Below are positions 34,840 through 42,611 of a stretch of 64,000 nucleotides of DNA, one piece after another. The first letter of the stretch is position 1. Every line of letters begins with the position of its first letter. Source of the DNA: Lentilactobacillus diolivorans DSM 14421 (GTDB lineage: Bacteria; Bacillota; Bacilli; Lactobacillales; Lactobacillaceae); contig NZ_AZEY01000105.1 in assembly GCF_001434255.1 (NCBI RefSeq), positions 59,054 to 123,053 on the forward strand, read 5' to 3'. The notes under the pieces were generated by a model, which saw nothing but the letters and a program-made list of their open reading frames with translations, had not been told where the DNA came from and searched no databases. The position numbers and the translations under genes were made by a program.

Positions 34840-35304
34840 TTAGTTATAACTGTAGTCTTTTGTGTATTGGCCCTTAGTTGAAATGACCGACATCTTTGGT
34901 TGCACTGTAAAGTTAACCAAAACTTTTTGCCTTTTACCATTTATTTTAGCGGTTTGGATCCAGAAATAGCCGTTATTTTTGTCTGGAAAGAACGTGTAAG
35001 CGGTTCGGGATTTGGTTTTATGTTTGGCAATTGAAAGCTTATTATCACCACTGGTAGATGGGGTCGCAGTAATTAGATTACTGCTAATTCGGTGTTTCTT
35101 ACTATTTGCCATGTAATTTTGAAATGAATGTTTAGTAATTTTGGTAACGTTCCACTGCTTCTGGCCGGCGTACTGATACCAAGTGCCTCGAAAAGCGGTT
35201 GGAATCGTCGTATCGGAATTGGCAGCGGCAGTTTGCTGATTAGCTGTGAGAAAAGCAAGTCCTAGCGATAAACTGACTAATAGGATCGATAGCATCTTCT
35301 TCAA
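34840..35304 (-). CDS. Small secreted protein, function unknown
   Basis: 154 residues from TTG at 35304, eight bases after AAAGGAG; a GTG at 35313 overlaps the ribosome site. Signal peptide MKKMLSILLVSLSLGL..., cleavage near TAAA-N. The mature domain of about 125 residues starts with AFRGTWYQY and is predicted beta-rich. The (F/L)RG(T/K)W opening after a Sec signal resembles the secreted protein at 12194. No anchor or catalytic motif. Confidence 0.78.
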   Translation of the reverse strand: MKKMLSILLVSLSLGLAFLTANQQTAAANSDTTIPTAFRGTWYQYAGQKQWNVTKITKHSFQNYMANSKKHRISSNLITATPSTSGDNKLSIAKHKTKSRTAYTFFPDKNNGYFWIQTAKINGKRQKVLVNFTVQPKMSVISTKGQYTKDYSYN

Positions 35305-35409
35305 TTGGTTCACTCCTTTAAATTGAGTACGAGAACGGGTTGATGGTTAATATTATAGCCGATTAGCTGGTTAATTCAAATTTAGCCAGATTTTAGATAA
35401 GTTTTGGTG

Positions 35410-35488
35410 TATGATAAAAGCACCTTGGCAGGGGCGCATATGTGCCAAAAGCCGACAGTTGCATTCTTGCAATCGTCGGCTTTTTTAT
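35410..35488 (+). ncRNA. Candidate small RNA: promoter, hairpin and terminator
   Basis: A -10-like TATGAT (35410-35415) is followed by a hairpin TTGGCA (35425-35430) with TGCCAA (35443-35448). Then comes a strong intrinsic terminator, GCCGACAGTTGCA (35451-35463) with TGCAATCGTCGGC (35468-35480), and TTTTTT. No plus-strand gene lies upstream for this terminator to serve: the nearest one already ends at 34677. A transcript of about 67 nt is predicted. The -35 is poor, so this is tentative. Confidence 0.45.
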
Positions 35489-35497
35489 TTGATTAGA

Positions 35498-35609
35498 GTG
35501 GACCAGCAAGCGGTTAGGTTCCAGAATATAAGCCCCCTAACTTGATATTCCTGATTTTGGAATATCAAGTTAGGGGGCTTATATGGCCGGGGCCTGCTTG
35601 CTGGTCCAC
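35498..35609. repeat. 112-bp palindromic intergenic element, copy B
   Basis: The outer arms GTGGACCAGCAAGC (35498-35511) and GCTTGCTGGTCCAC (35596-35609) are perfectly complementary. Inner arms around ATATAAGCCCCCTAACTTGATATTCC pair over 26 bases about the loop TGATTTT. Only the bulge in between is unmatched (14 versus 11 bases). It has the same length and loop as copy A at 29419. Confidence 0.85.
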
Positions 35610-35895
35610 GTTTTCAACCAAGTAACAAGTTCAACGAGATATTCCTAATTTTGGAATATCAAGTTAGGGAGCTTATATGGCCGGAGCCTGCTTGCTGGGT
35701 CCACGTTTTAACCAAGTAACAAGTTTAACGAGATATTCCTGATTTTGGAATATCAAGTTAGGGGGCTTATATGGCCGGAGCCTGCTTGCTGGGTCCACGT
35801 TTTAACCAAGTAACAAGTTCAACAAGATATTCCTGATTTTGGAATATCAAGTTAGGGGGCTTATATGGCCGGAAGGTGTCTTTTGTCCCGCATTT
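35544..35895 (+). repeat. Tandem array, 94-bp period, about 3.7 units
   Basis: GATATTCCT(G/A)ATTTTGGAATATC starts at 35544, 35638, 35732 and 35826. Each is followed by AAGTTAGGG(G/A)GCTTATATGGCCGG. The first three continue with CCTGCTTGCTGG.TCCACGTTTT and CAACCAAGTAACAAG-type sequence; the fourth diverges after GGCCGGAAGG into a TCTTTTGTCCCGC end. Units are nearly identical. There are no spacers of unique sequence, so it is not a CRISPR. Confidence 0.9.
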
Positions 35896-35965
35896 TTATT
35901 CAATAATCATCGTGTTTACATTAACGGAACTGGGCAAAATGATTATTCTCCCAGCTCTTAGTCCA
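35884..35965 (+). repeat. Composite module: tail plus hairpin (copy 2)
   Basis: CCCGCATTTTTATTCAATAATCATCGTGTTTACA follows the array in pieces and leads into CTGGGCAAAATGATTATTCTCCCAG, a hairpin that may terminate the minus-strand permease gene. Confidence 0.55.
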
Positions 35966-35990
35966 ATCAAATTTCAAATTAAGTGAATGG

Positions 35991-37601
35991 CTAATCGTCA
36001 TCCTCAACCTTAACCGTATCGTTCAATGATTTTGCTTGATAGAAGTCAGGGAAGATCCGAGCACTCTTAACGCCCCAGTAATAAAACGCCAGTGATGCAA
36101 GAATAATGACCAAGAAATCATAAGGATACGAAATCCAATTAACCCCATTGAATTGGTGACTGCCACCATAAGACATAATTGAGATGAAGATTAGATAAAC
36201 AATCATCCACATACTCGACCAAAAGGCTTTCCTGGTGTCGACCCAGCCTGCCCGGTATTCATAGTAGAAGTAAAATGGCAGGCCAAGTAAGATGACCAGA
36301 ATGACTTCGACCGTAGTTGGCCACATGGCCCAGTAAACAGCGAGTGAAGCTAAAACGAACGAAACCGGAGCCATCCAGCCGAGATTCTTTAAGCGAACCG
36401 GCCGTTTGAAGTTCGGCGCCATTTTTCGAAAGGCGACTGCCGTCACAGGTCCGGTCAAGTAAGCAATTAATGTCGAGGTTGAAATAACGGTTGCCAGCGT
36501 TGACCAAGATCTAAAGATTGATACCATGACCATACTGAGAACGAGATTCACAAGCATCGCAACTCGGGGAATTCCGTATTTTTGATTAATTTTACCAATG
36601 AAACTTGGAATATGCTGATTACTTTCCATGGCATAGAGGGCGCGACCGGTTGAGGCGGCAAAGGAAACGCCGGTTCCGACTGGCGAAACGAAAGCATCCA
36701 TGTACAGTAGAACGGATAACCAGCGAATGCCAAGCATAATGGCCAAGTCAGCGAATGGTGAATTGAAATCAATTCCACCCCAGCCGTGTTCAGCAATCAT
36801 TGAAGGCTTTAAAGCCGTGATAAAGGTACTTTGTAATAGGACATACAAAACACCGCTGATGAGCAATGAAATCAAAATACCACGCCCAATATTTTTACGG
36901 GACTTCTTAATTTCGCTTCCCATGTTAATGACCGTTTGGAAGGCATTAAACGAGAAAATAATCCCGGCTGCTGAAGTGGCCGCAAAAATAGGTGCTGAAC
37001 CGTATGGCATAAATTCATGAATTGAGTGACCATAGTTCTCAGGATAAAAGCCTGAAACAGTCAGCATGATAATTGTTAGCAGTGGAACGCCGATTTTTAG
37101 GACAGAAATTAAACTTGTAAAACTGGTTAGTAATTTGACTGACCAGAAATTTAGCAAAGTAAAGACGATAATAAATAGAAAAACCACCATTAAGCCGGGG
37201 GTTGTAATCGTCCCTTTTGTCAAGAACTGATGTGTCCAGTTTGCCCATGACCACGGCCACGTGCTCATATATTGGACAGCTGCGACAGCTTCAATTGGAA
37301 TCAAAGTAATTAATGAAATCCAATTGGCCCAAGATGCGATGAAACCAAGTAATGGTCCATGTGAATATTGAGCATAGCGACTCATTCCGCCAGCTTCAGG
37401 AAACATTGCCCCGATCTCTACATAATCGTATGCAACCGCACCAATAACCAGGCCACCAATGACCCAGGAAATGATTGATGCTGGACCGGCAATCTTAGAG
37501 GCCTCCCAAGACCCGAAGAGCCAGCCCGATCCGATTAAGGAACCGAGTGTTAACATGACTAGTTGAAAAAGTCCGATCTTTGTCGTATTTTTAGAATCCA
37601 T
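35991..37601 (-). CDS. APC-family amino acid permease (paralogue 1)
   Basis: 536 residues, about 12-14 helices. AGGAGG precedes the ATG. The TM1 motif is TLGSLIGSGWLFGSW (residues 17-31). Other landmarks are FPEAGGMSRYAQYSHG, SFNAFQTVINMGSEIKKSRKNIGRGI and STGRALYAMESN. It is highly similar along its whole length to the permease at 38478; the two flank an acetyltransferase gene, implying local duplication. Substrate unknown. Confidence 0.9.
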   Translation of the reverse strand: MDSKNTTKIGLFQLVMLTLGSLIGSGWLFGSWEASKIAGPASIISWVIGGLVIGAVAYDYVEIGAMFPEAGGMSRYAQYSHGPLLGFIASWANWISLITLIPIEAVAAVQYMSTWPWSWANWTHQFLTKGTITTPGLMVVFLFIIVFTLLNFWSVKLLTSFTSLISVLKIGVPLLTIIMLTVSGFYPENYGHSIHEFMPYGSAPIFAATSAAGIIFSFNAFQTVINMGSEIKKSRKNIGRGILISLLISGVLYVLLQSTFITALKPSMIAEHGWGGIDFNSPFADLAIMLGIRWLSVLLYMDAFVSPVGTGVSFAASTGRALYAMESNQHIPSFIGKINQKYGIPRVAMLVNLVLSMVMVSIFRSWSTLATVISTSTLIAYLTGPVTAVAFRKMAPNFKRPVRLKNLGWMAPVSFVLASLAVYWAMWPTTVEVILVILLGLPFYFYYEYRAGWVDTRKAFWSSMWMIVYLIFISIMSYGGSHQFNGVNWISYPYDFLVIILASLAFYYWGVKSARIFPDFYQAKSLNDTVKVEDDD

Positions 37602-37734
37602 TTGTACCTCCTGTTTTCAATGACAACTAGTGTAACAAACCCATAGATTAATGCAAATAATTGAAAACACATGTGTTGGATTGATCGTTGTCATAGCAGG
37701 GAAGTAAAGAAATTATTAGAAAATGGTGAGAGAA

Positions 37735-38328
37735 CTAGTTATCGATTGGGTGGATGACCTTGCATGGATCACCGGCAGCTACCACATTGGTTGGAATGTT
37801 CTTGGTAACGACACTTCCAGCACCAATCACGCTGCCGTCACCGATTGTAACCCCAGGTAGGATAATCACGCCGCCACCAATCCAGCAGCCACGGCCGATG
37901 TGAACTGGTAGCGCGCGGGTACGGATAAAGTGTTGTTCCCGGTGAGACTCCCAATCCTGATTAAGCCGGTCCTGTAGTTTAACAGGGTGGGTACCTGTAT
38001 AAATTTGGACATTTGGTGCGATCATTGTTTCATCCTCAATTGTAATCACATTGGAATCCATCAAGCTGCAACCCATGTTGATTGAAACCTTGTTACCAAT
38101 GTGAATGTTTCTAGCATAGTCGCAAAGAAATGGGGTGCCAACAGATACGTCATCACCCAAGCTGCCCAACGTTTCTTTTAGGAGTTGAGTCCGCTTATCG
38201 GATTCATCATAGTTGGTATTGTTATAGATGTGGAGAAAGCGAGTGGCCGTCTGTTTGAATTGTTTAAAAACAGGATCGTGGGCATCATATAATTCGCCGC
38301 TAAGGCATTTATCAAGTTCGGTTTTCAT
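37735..38328 (-). CDS. Maltose/galactoside O-acetyltransferase family
   Basis: 197 residues: a left-handed beta-helix (hexapeptide repeat) acetyltransferase using acetyl-CoA. The N-terminal Mac domain (LSGELYDAHDP) precedes the hexapeptide coils (IHIGNKVSINMGCSLMD, IGRGCWIGGGVIILPGV, IGDGSVIGAGSVVTKN). The catalytic His is in YTGTHP near residue 114. GGAGCC before the ATG. It sits between two paralogous permeases with no evident link in function. Confidence 0.92.
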   Translation of the reverse strand: MKTELDKCLSGELYDAHDPVFKQFKQTATRFLHIYNNTNYDESDKRTQLLKETLGSLGDDVSVGTPFLCDYARNIHIGNKVSINMGCSLMDSNVITIEDETMIAPNVQIYTGTHPVKLQDRLNQDWESHREQHFIRTRALPVHIGRGCWIGGGVIILPGVTIGDGSVIGAGSVVTKNIPTNVVAAGDPCKVIHPIDN

Positions 38329-38366
38329 CTAGAAGGCTCCTTTGACTGATTTGGGTCCTATTATCT

Positions 38367-38437
38367 CACGTTTTCGCTTGGTAATAATCGTGATTACAAA
38401 AATAGGGGCTGGACAAAATCACTTTTGTCTCAGCCCG
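38367..38437 (+). repeat. Composite module: tail plus hairpin (copy 3)
   Basis: CACGTTTTCGCTTGGTAATAATCG then TGATTACA leads to GGGGCTGGACAAAA with TTTTGTCTCAGCCC, a hairpin just downstream of the minus-strand permease stop at 38478. Confidence 0.65.
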
Positions 38438-38477
38438 GCTTACATATAGAACGAGAAGTGTTTTTCATCTTACTCTG

Positions 38478-40097
38478 CTACTTTGTTGATGTTTCCTTCT
38501 CAGTAACCACCGTTTCATTTAATTTTTTAGCTTGGTAATAATCCGGGAATATTTGCCAGCTATGAACGCCCCAATAATAAAATCCGAGCGAGGCAATGAT
38601 GATCACGACAAAATCGTACGGGTAATGGATCCAATTGATACCATTAAATTCATGACTGCCCAGATAGGACATTGCCGAAATAAAAATAAGATAACCAATC
38701 ATCCACAAGCTTGACCAAAAAGCTTTTCGGGTACTGGTAAATCCTGTTTTATATTCATAGTAAAAATAGAAAGGAAGCCCAAGTAAGATGACCAAGATGA
38801 CTTGGATGGTTGTTGGCCACATTGCCCAATAGGTTGCCAGTGATGCGAGCACAAAAGAAAACGGTGCCATCCAACTAAGATGTTTTAATTTAACGGGCCG
38901 ATTGAAGTTTGGCCCCATCTTTCTGAATGAAACGGCAGTGACGGGTCCGGTTAAATACGCAATTAAGGTTGAAGTACAGATCACGGTTGCCAGAACAGCC
39001 CATGATCGAAAAATCGAGACCATGACCATGCTAAGAAAGGTATCGACAATCAGAGCAACCCGCGGAATGCCATAGGTGGTGTTAACTTTACCGATAAAGC
39101 TGGGGATATGGTGATTACCTTCCATGGCGTACAGTGCTCTGGCGGTTGAGGCCACGAATGAAACACCGGTTCCAAATGGTGAGACGAAGGCATCCATATA
39201 CAATAAGACGGCCAACCAGTGAATGCCTAGTAAGATAGCGAGGTCGGCAAACGGTGAATTAAATTGGATGCCGTGCCATCCCGATTTGGCAATCATTGCC
39301 GGATCAAGGGATGTAATAAAGGTACTTTGTAAAATAATATAAATAATCCCGCTGATGATGAGTGAGATCGCAATTCCCCGGCCAATATTTTTCCGGGAAT
39401 TTTTAATTTCACTTCCCATATTAATGACAGTCTGAAAGGCATTAAATGAAAAAATAATTCCTGCCACAGAAGTTGCGGCAAAAATTGGTGCGGTGCCATA
39501 TGGCATAAAGTCGTGGATTGAGCTGCCGTAGTTTTGAGGATAAAAGCCGGAGAGGGTCAGCATAATAATTGTTAGTGTTGGGACGCCCAGTTTAAAAATC
39601 GAAATCAAGCTGGTGAATCCGGTTAAGACCCGGACGGACCAATAATTGAGAAGCGTAAAAATCAGGATGAAGCCAAAGACGACGAGTAAACCTAAATTGG
39701 TAATTACCCCATTATGTAGAAATTGGTGAGTCCAGTTTGCCCATGCCCATGGCCAGGTACTCATGTATTGCACCGCCGCGACAGCTTCAATTGGAATTAA
39801 GGTGATTAGTGAAATCCAATTTGCCCAAGCCGCGATAAAGCCGAGTAACGAGCCGTGAGAGTACTGAGCATATTTGCTCATGCCGCCGGCTTCTGGAAAC
39901 ATCGCGCCGATTTCAACGTAATCGTAAGCGACGGAGCCGATTACCAAGCCACCAATTACCCAGGAAATAATCGAAGCCGGCCCGGCGATCCTTGAAGCCT
40001 CCCATGCACCGAACAGCCACCCAGAACCGATGAGTGACCCCAGTGCCAGCATGACCAGCTGAAACAGGCCAATTTTTGTCGTATGTTTAGAATCCAT
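38478..40097 (-). CDS. APC-family amino acid permease (paralogue 2)
   Basis: 539 residues from the ATG at 40097, which has GGAGGAACG upstream; a frame extending to 40154 lacks a ribosome site. Nearly co-linear with the permease at 35991: the first residues MDSKHTTKIGLFQLVML differ at a couple of positions. The signatures ALGSLIGSGWLFGAW, FPEAGGMSKYAQYSHG and SEIKNSRKNIGRGI are shared. Divergence is spread over the whole length, so the duplication is not recent. Substrate unknown. Confidence 0.9.
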   Translation of the reverse strand: MDSKHTTKIGLFQLVMLALGSLIGSGWLFGAWEASRIAGPASIISWVIGGLVIGSVAYDYVEIGAMFPEAGGMSKYAQYSHGSLLGFIAAWANWISLITLIPIEAVAAVQYMSTWPWAWANWTHQFLHNGVITNLGLLVVFGFILIFTLLNYWSVRVLTGFTSLISIFKLGVPTLTIIMLTLSGFYPQNYGSSIHDFMPYGTAPIFAATSVAGIIFSFNAFQTVINMGSEIKNSRKNIGRGIAISLIISGIIYIILQSTFITSLDPAMIAKSGWHGIQFNSPFADLAILLGIHWLAVLLYMDAFVSPFGTGVSFVASTARALYAMEGNHHIPSFIGKVNTTYGIPRVALIVDTFLSMVMVSIFRSWAVLATVICTSTLIAYLTGPVTAVSFRKMGPNFNRPVKLKHLSWMAPFSFVLASLATYWAMWPTTIQVILVILLGLPFYFYYEYKTGFTSTRKAFWSSLWMIGYLIFISAMSYLGSHEFNGINWIHYPYDFVVIIIASLGFYYWGVHSWQIFPDYYQAKKLNETVVTEKETSTK

Positions 40098-40275
40098 GTC
40101 GTTCCTCCATTCAGTGTTACAGCTAAGTTTAGCCAAGCATGAGAGAAATTGCAAGAAAATTAAAATTGCCTGAGGCTGTGGTCAGTCTGCTAGACTGGCA
40201 ACATTTGTTGAATCGTGGTTCCCAAATGTTCCGAGTGATGTGACTGGAAAAAGGGCAAGGTTCTTTACCTGAATC

Positions 40276-40320
40276 ATAAAACATCCAGATATCCTAAGTT
40301 CGTTAGGCATACCTGGATGC
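40276..40320 (-). terminator. Terminator of the CoA-disulfide-reductase-like gene
   Basis: On the minus strand CATCCAG...CCTAA pairs with TTAGG...CTGGATG, followed by TTTTA. Confidence 0.8.
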
Positions 40321-40345
40321 TTGATTAATCAATTGAGATATAAAA

Positions 40346-41965
40346 CTATTCGGTAATCATCGCGACCTGATAACCTTTACCAGCTAAAATTGTGCTGGCG
40401 TTATAGGGGCCAATGCCCTTTCGGAAGGTGATGTACACTTTCTTATCTTTAGGAATTTCGGTGATCCGATCACGGAGTTGTGAGAGTGGAATATTCAGCG
40501 TTGGGGTAATTGAGCCGGTAGTGGACTTTCCGGGTTCCTTAATATCAAGGAAAGTCGCACTGGTCAAATCGTCAGCCGGAATATCACTAACTTTGACCGT
40601 TTCATATTGGTTGGTTTGCTGGTTAATGGCAATGTAGCCGGCAATGTTTAAAACGTCTCGCGTTGCTGAGTAAGGTGGTGAGTATGGAATTTCCAATTGA
40701 GGCAGGTCAAATGCCGTTAAGTTTCCGGTGATGGCTGCTGAAAGTTGACCAATTCGTTTATCAATCCCGTTTCGGCCGACAGCTTGACCACCTAAAATCT
40801 TACCGGTTTTGTTTTCGTAAATCAGTTTTAAGTTTACCCGGTCGGCATTTGGATAAAAGTAAGCGTGGTCGAACGGCGTGATAAAGACGGTTTGGTAGTT
40901 TGTGATTCCTAATTGTTTAAGTGACTGTTCGGTATATCCGACATAACTGGCTGTTAAGTCAAAAAATTTGGAAACTCCCGCGCCAATAAACCCTTTGTAC
41001 TCAGTTTCAAATGGATTGCCACTAAGCATATCGGCCAGCAAATGGCCTTGACGATTAGCAGCACTTGAAAGCAGACTTGGTGTTGGTAGCCCGGTGATTA
41101 AACTGGTGGTTTCAACGACATCCCCAATCGCATAAACATCAGGCAGATTAGTTTGCAAGTGATGATCAATGATAATGTGGTTATCATCAGATAAGGTAAT
41201 GCCAGCCGCGGCAGCGATCTCGCTGTTTGGTTTAACGCCAGTCCCAATAAAGAGCATGTCAGTTGGGTGGCTTGAGCCGTCACTCAATACAACCTGATGG
41301 CCGTGATATTGGACCTCAGTAAAACTTTGGTTGAGAATGACGTGGACACCGTGCTTATGAAGTTCTTCGGCGACAATGTCGGTAATTTCCGGATCAAACG
41401 GCGCAGCAACGTGAGCCGATTGTTCGACAATTGTGACGTCAATTCCGTTTCGAACAAATGCTTCAGCCGTTTCAATACCGATCGAACCAGCACCGAGGAT
41501 GGTGACATGTTTCGGGTGCTGAGTGTCTAAAAAGTGTTTGATCTTGTCAGCACTATCCATACTTCTTAATACAAATGCGTTGTCGGCATCTTCTAATCCC
41601 TTGATATTCGGGACGGTTGGACTGGCGCCGGTAGCAATCAATAAGTCGTCATAATCTTCCGAATAAGTTTCGCCGGTTCTGAGATTCTTAACGTCAACGG
41701 ACTTTGTGTCTGGATGAATGGCAGTGACCTCATTAAAGATTCGAACATCGATATTGTTCTTTTGCTTAAGAATTTCTGGTGTCCGCTCAATGACTGCCGA
41801 TCGATCTTTAATGACGCCACCAAGATAGTAGGGCAATGCACAACTTGCAACTGATATTTGCGAGCCACGTTCAAATAAAATGATGTTGGCATCTTCATTA
41901 ATTCGACGAAGCCTGGTGGCGAATGATGGTCCGCCCGCAATTCCCCCGATAACTAGCACTTTCAT
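40346..41965 (-). CDS. CoA-disulfide-reductase-like flavoprotein with Cys-less rhodanese-like tail
   Basis: 539 residues behind AGGAGGGG. FAD motif VIGGIAGGPSFATRLRR, active-site Cys42 in SVASCALPYYLGG, NAD(P) motif ILGAGSIGIETAEAF, and second FAD motif VYAIGDVVET. C-terminal dimerisation region, then a rhodanese-like domain (about 455-539). This matches the CoADR-RHD/Npsr group, which reduces CoA disulfide or persulfide and helps redox balance in organisms lacking glutathione. The rhodanese loop, which normally carries the catalytic Cys, reads YITFRKGIGPYN with no Cys, so sulfur transfer by that domain is unlikely. NADH oxidase is the main alternative. Confidence 0.85.
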   Translation of the reverse strand: MKVLVIGGIAGGPSFATRLRRINEDANIILFERGSQISVASCALPYYLGGVIKDRSAVIERTPEILKQKNNIDVRIFNEVTAIHPDTKSVDVKNLRTGETYSEDYDDLLIATGASPTVPNIKGLEDADNAFVLRSMDSADKIKHFLDTQHPKHVTILGAGSIGIETAEAFVRNGIDVTIVEQSAHVAAPFDPEITDIVAEELHKHGVHVILNQSFTEVQYHGHQVVLSDGSSHPTDMLFIGTGVKPNSEIAAAAGITLSDDNHIIIDHHLQTNLPDVYAIGDVVETTSLITGLPTPSLLSSAANRQGHLLADMLSGNPFETEYKGFIGAGVSKFFDLTASYVGYTEQSLKQLGITNYQTVFITPFDHAYFYPNADRVNLKLIYENKTGKILGGQAVGRNGIDKRIGQLSAAITGNLTAFDLPQLEIPYSPPYSATRDVLNIAGYIAINQQTNQYETVKVSDIPADDLTSATFLDIKEPGKSTTGSITPTLNIPLSQLRDRITEIPKDKKVYITFRKGIGPYNASTILAGKGYQVAMITE

Positions 41966-42494
41966 GGTTGACCCCTCCTAAAGGATTTGTAAACTACCGC
42001 GATGATTCTCATAATGATAACGATTTCACATTCTTAGTTTAATCATACATGGATATCTAAGAAGATCAATTAATTAAACGTCCAATTTGAAAATTGGATA
42101 ACTTTAATGGTGAACTTCATTGTTTGGTTATGTATTTACGGTAAATGATTCCTAATCAGGAAAAAATGTTTAACGGAATACGAAAGATACTAAAGCTTAT
42201 CTAAAAGCAGGGGTCATTTTTGAGGAAGAGATTGTCATTGAAAGCTCCCAGAATATAATAGGTTTAATTAATTGTTAACAGGCTATTAGGGGATTACAAT
42301 ATGGAAAAATATGTGAATTCGTTTACAAAAAGAGGTGATTGATATCGGAAACCGAGAACCACTGAATCGTAAACCATTTTTATGCTTGCTTTAATAGCAG
42401 GCAATGTAAGCCGATGTAAAGTATTCGTTGCTTGCCTTTTATTGGAAAGTTGGCGTACCTTGGGAACCATATTGATTTGGGCCGGTAGTTTGAA
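41966..42494. other. Gene-free stretch upstream of the dlt cluster
   Basis: No supported ORF. Near 42010-42030 CATAATGATAACGATTTC resembles repeated GATAAT-type hexamers of Fur-family sites upstream of the CoADR-like gene; this is weak. The rest, 42060-42490, holds no hairpin or element I can support. Confidence 0.3.
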
Positions 42495-42523
42495 TTGACA
42501 ATGGCAAATATCACATTTAATGA
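42495..42523 (+). promoter_or_regulatory. Promoter of the dlt cluster
   Basis: A consensus TTGACA (42495-42500), 17-bp spacer, then TAATGA (42518-42523), about 90 bp before the first gene. Confidence 0.6.
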
Positions 42524-42611
42524 ATTCACACCAAGGGCCATGTGGACTGCAACATCAATCTCACATCTGACTTAGCCTGTGATATACATATTTTAATAAG
42601 GGGGGGATTTG

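Noticed and set aside
35544..35895. Regularly spaced repeats that could suggest a CRISPR array
   Set aside because: The whole 94-bp unit repeats, with no unique spacers; there is no 25-37-bp repeat alternating with variable sequence and no cas gene.
42005..42035. Possible Fur box upstream of the CoADR-like gene
   Set aside because: Only loose agreement with GATAAT-type hexamers in an AT-rich region; not enough to support a site.
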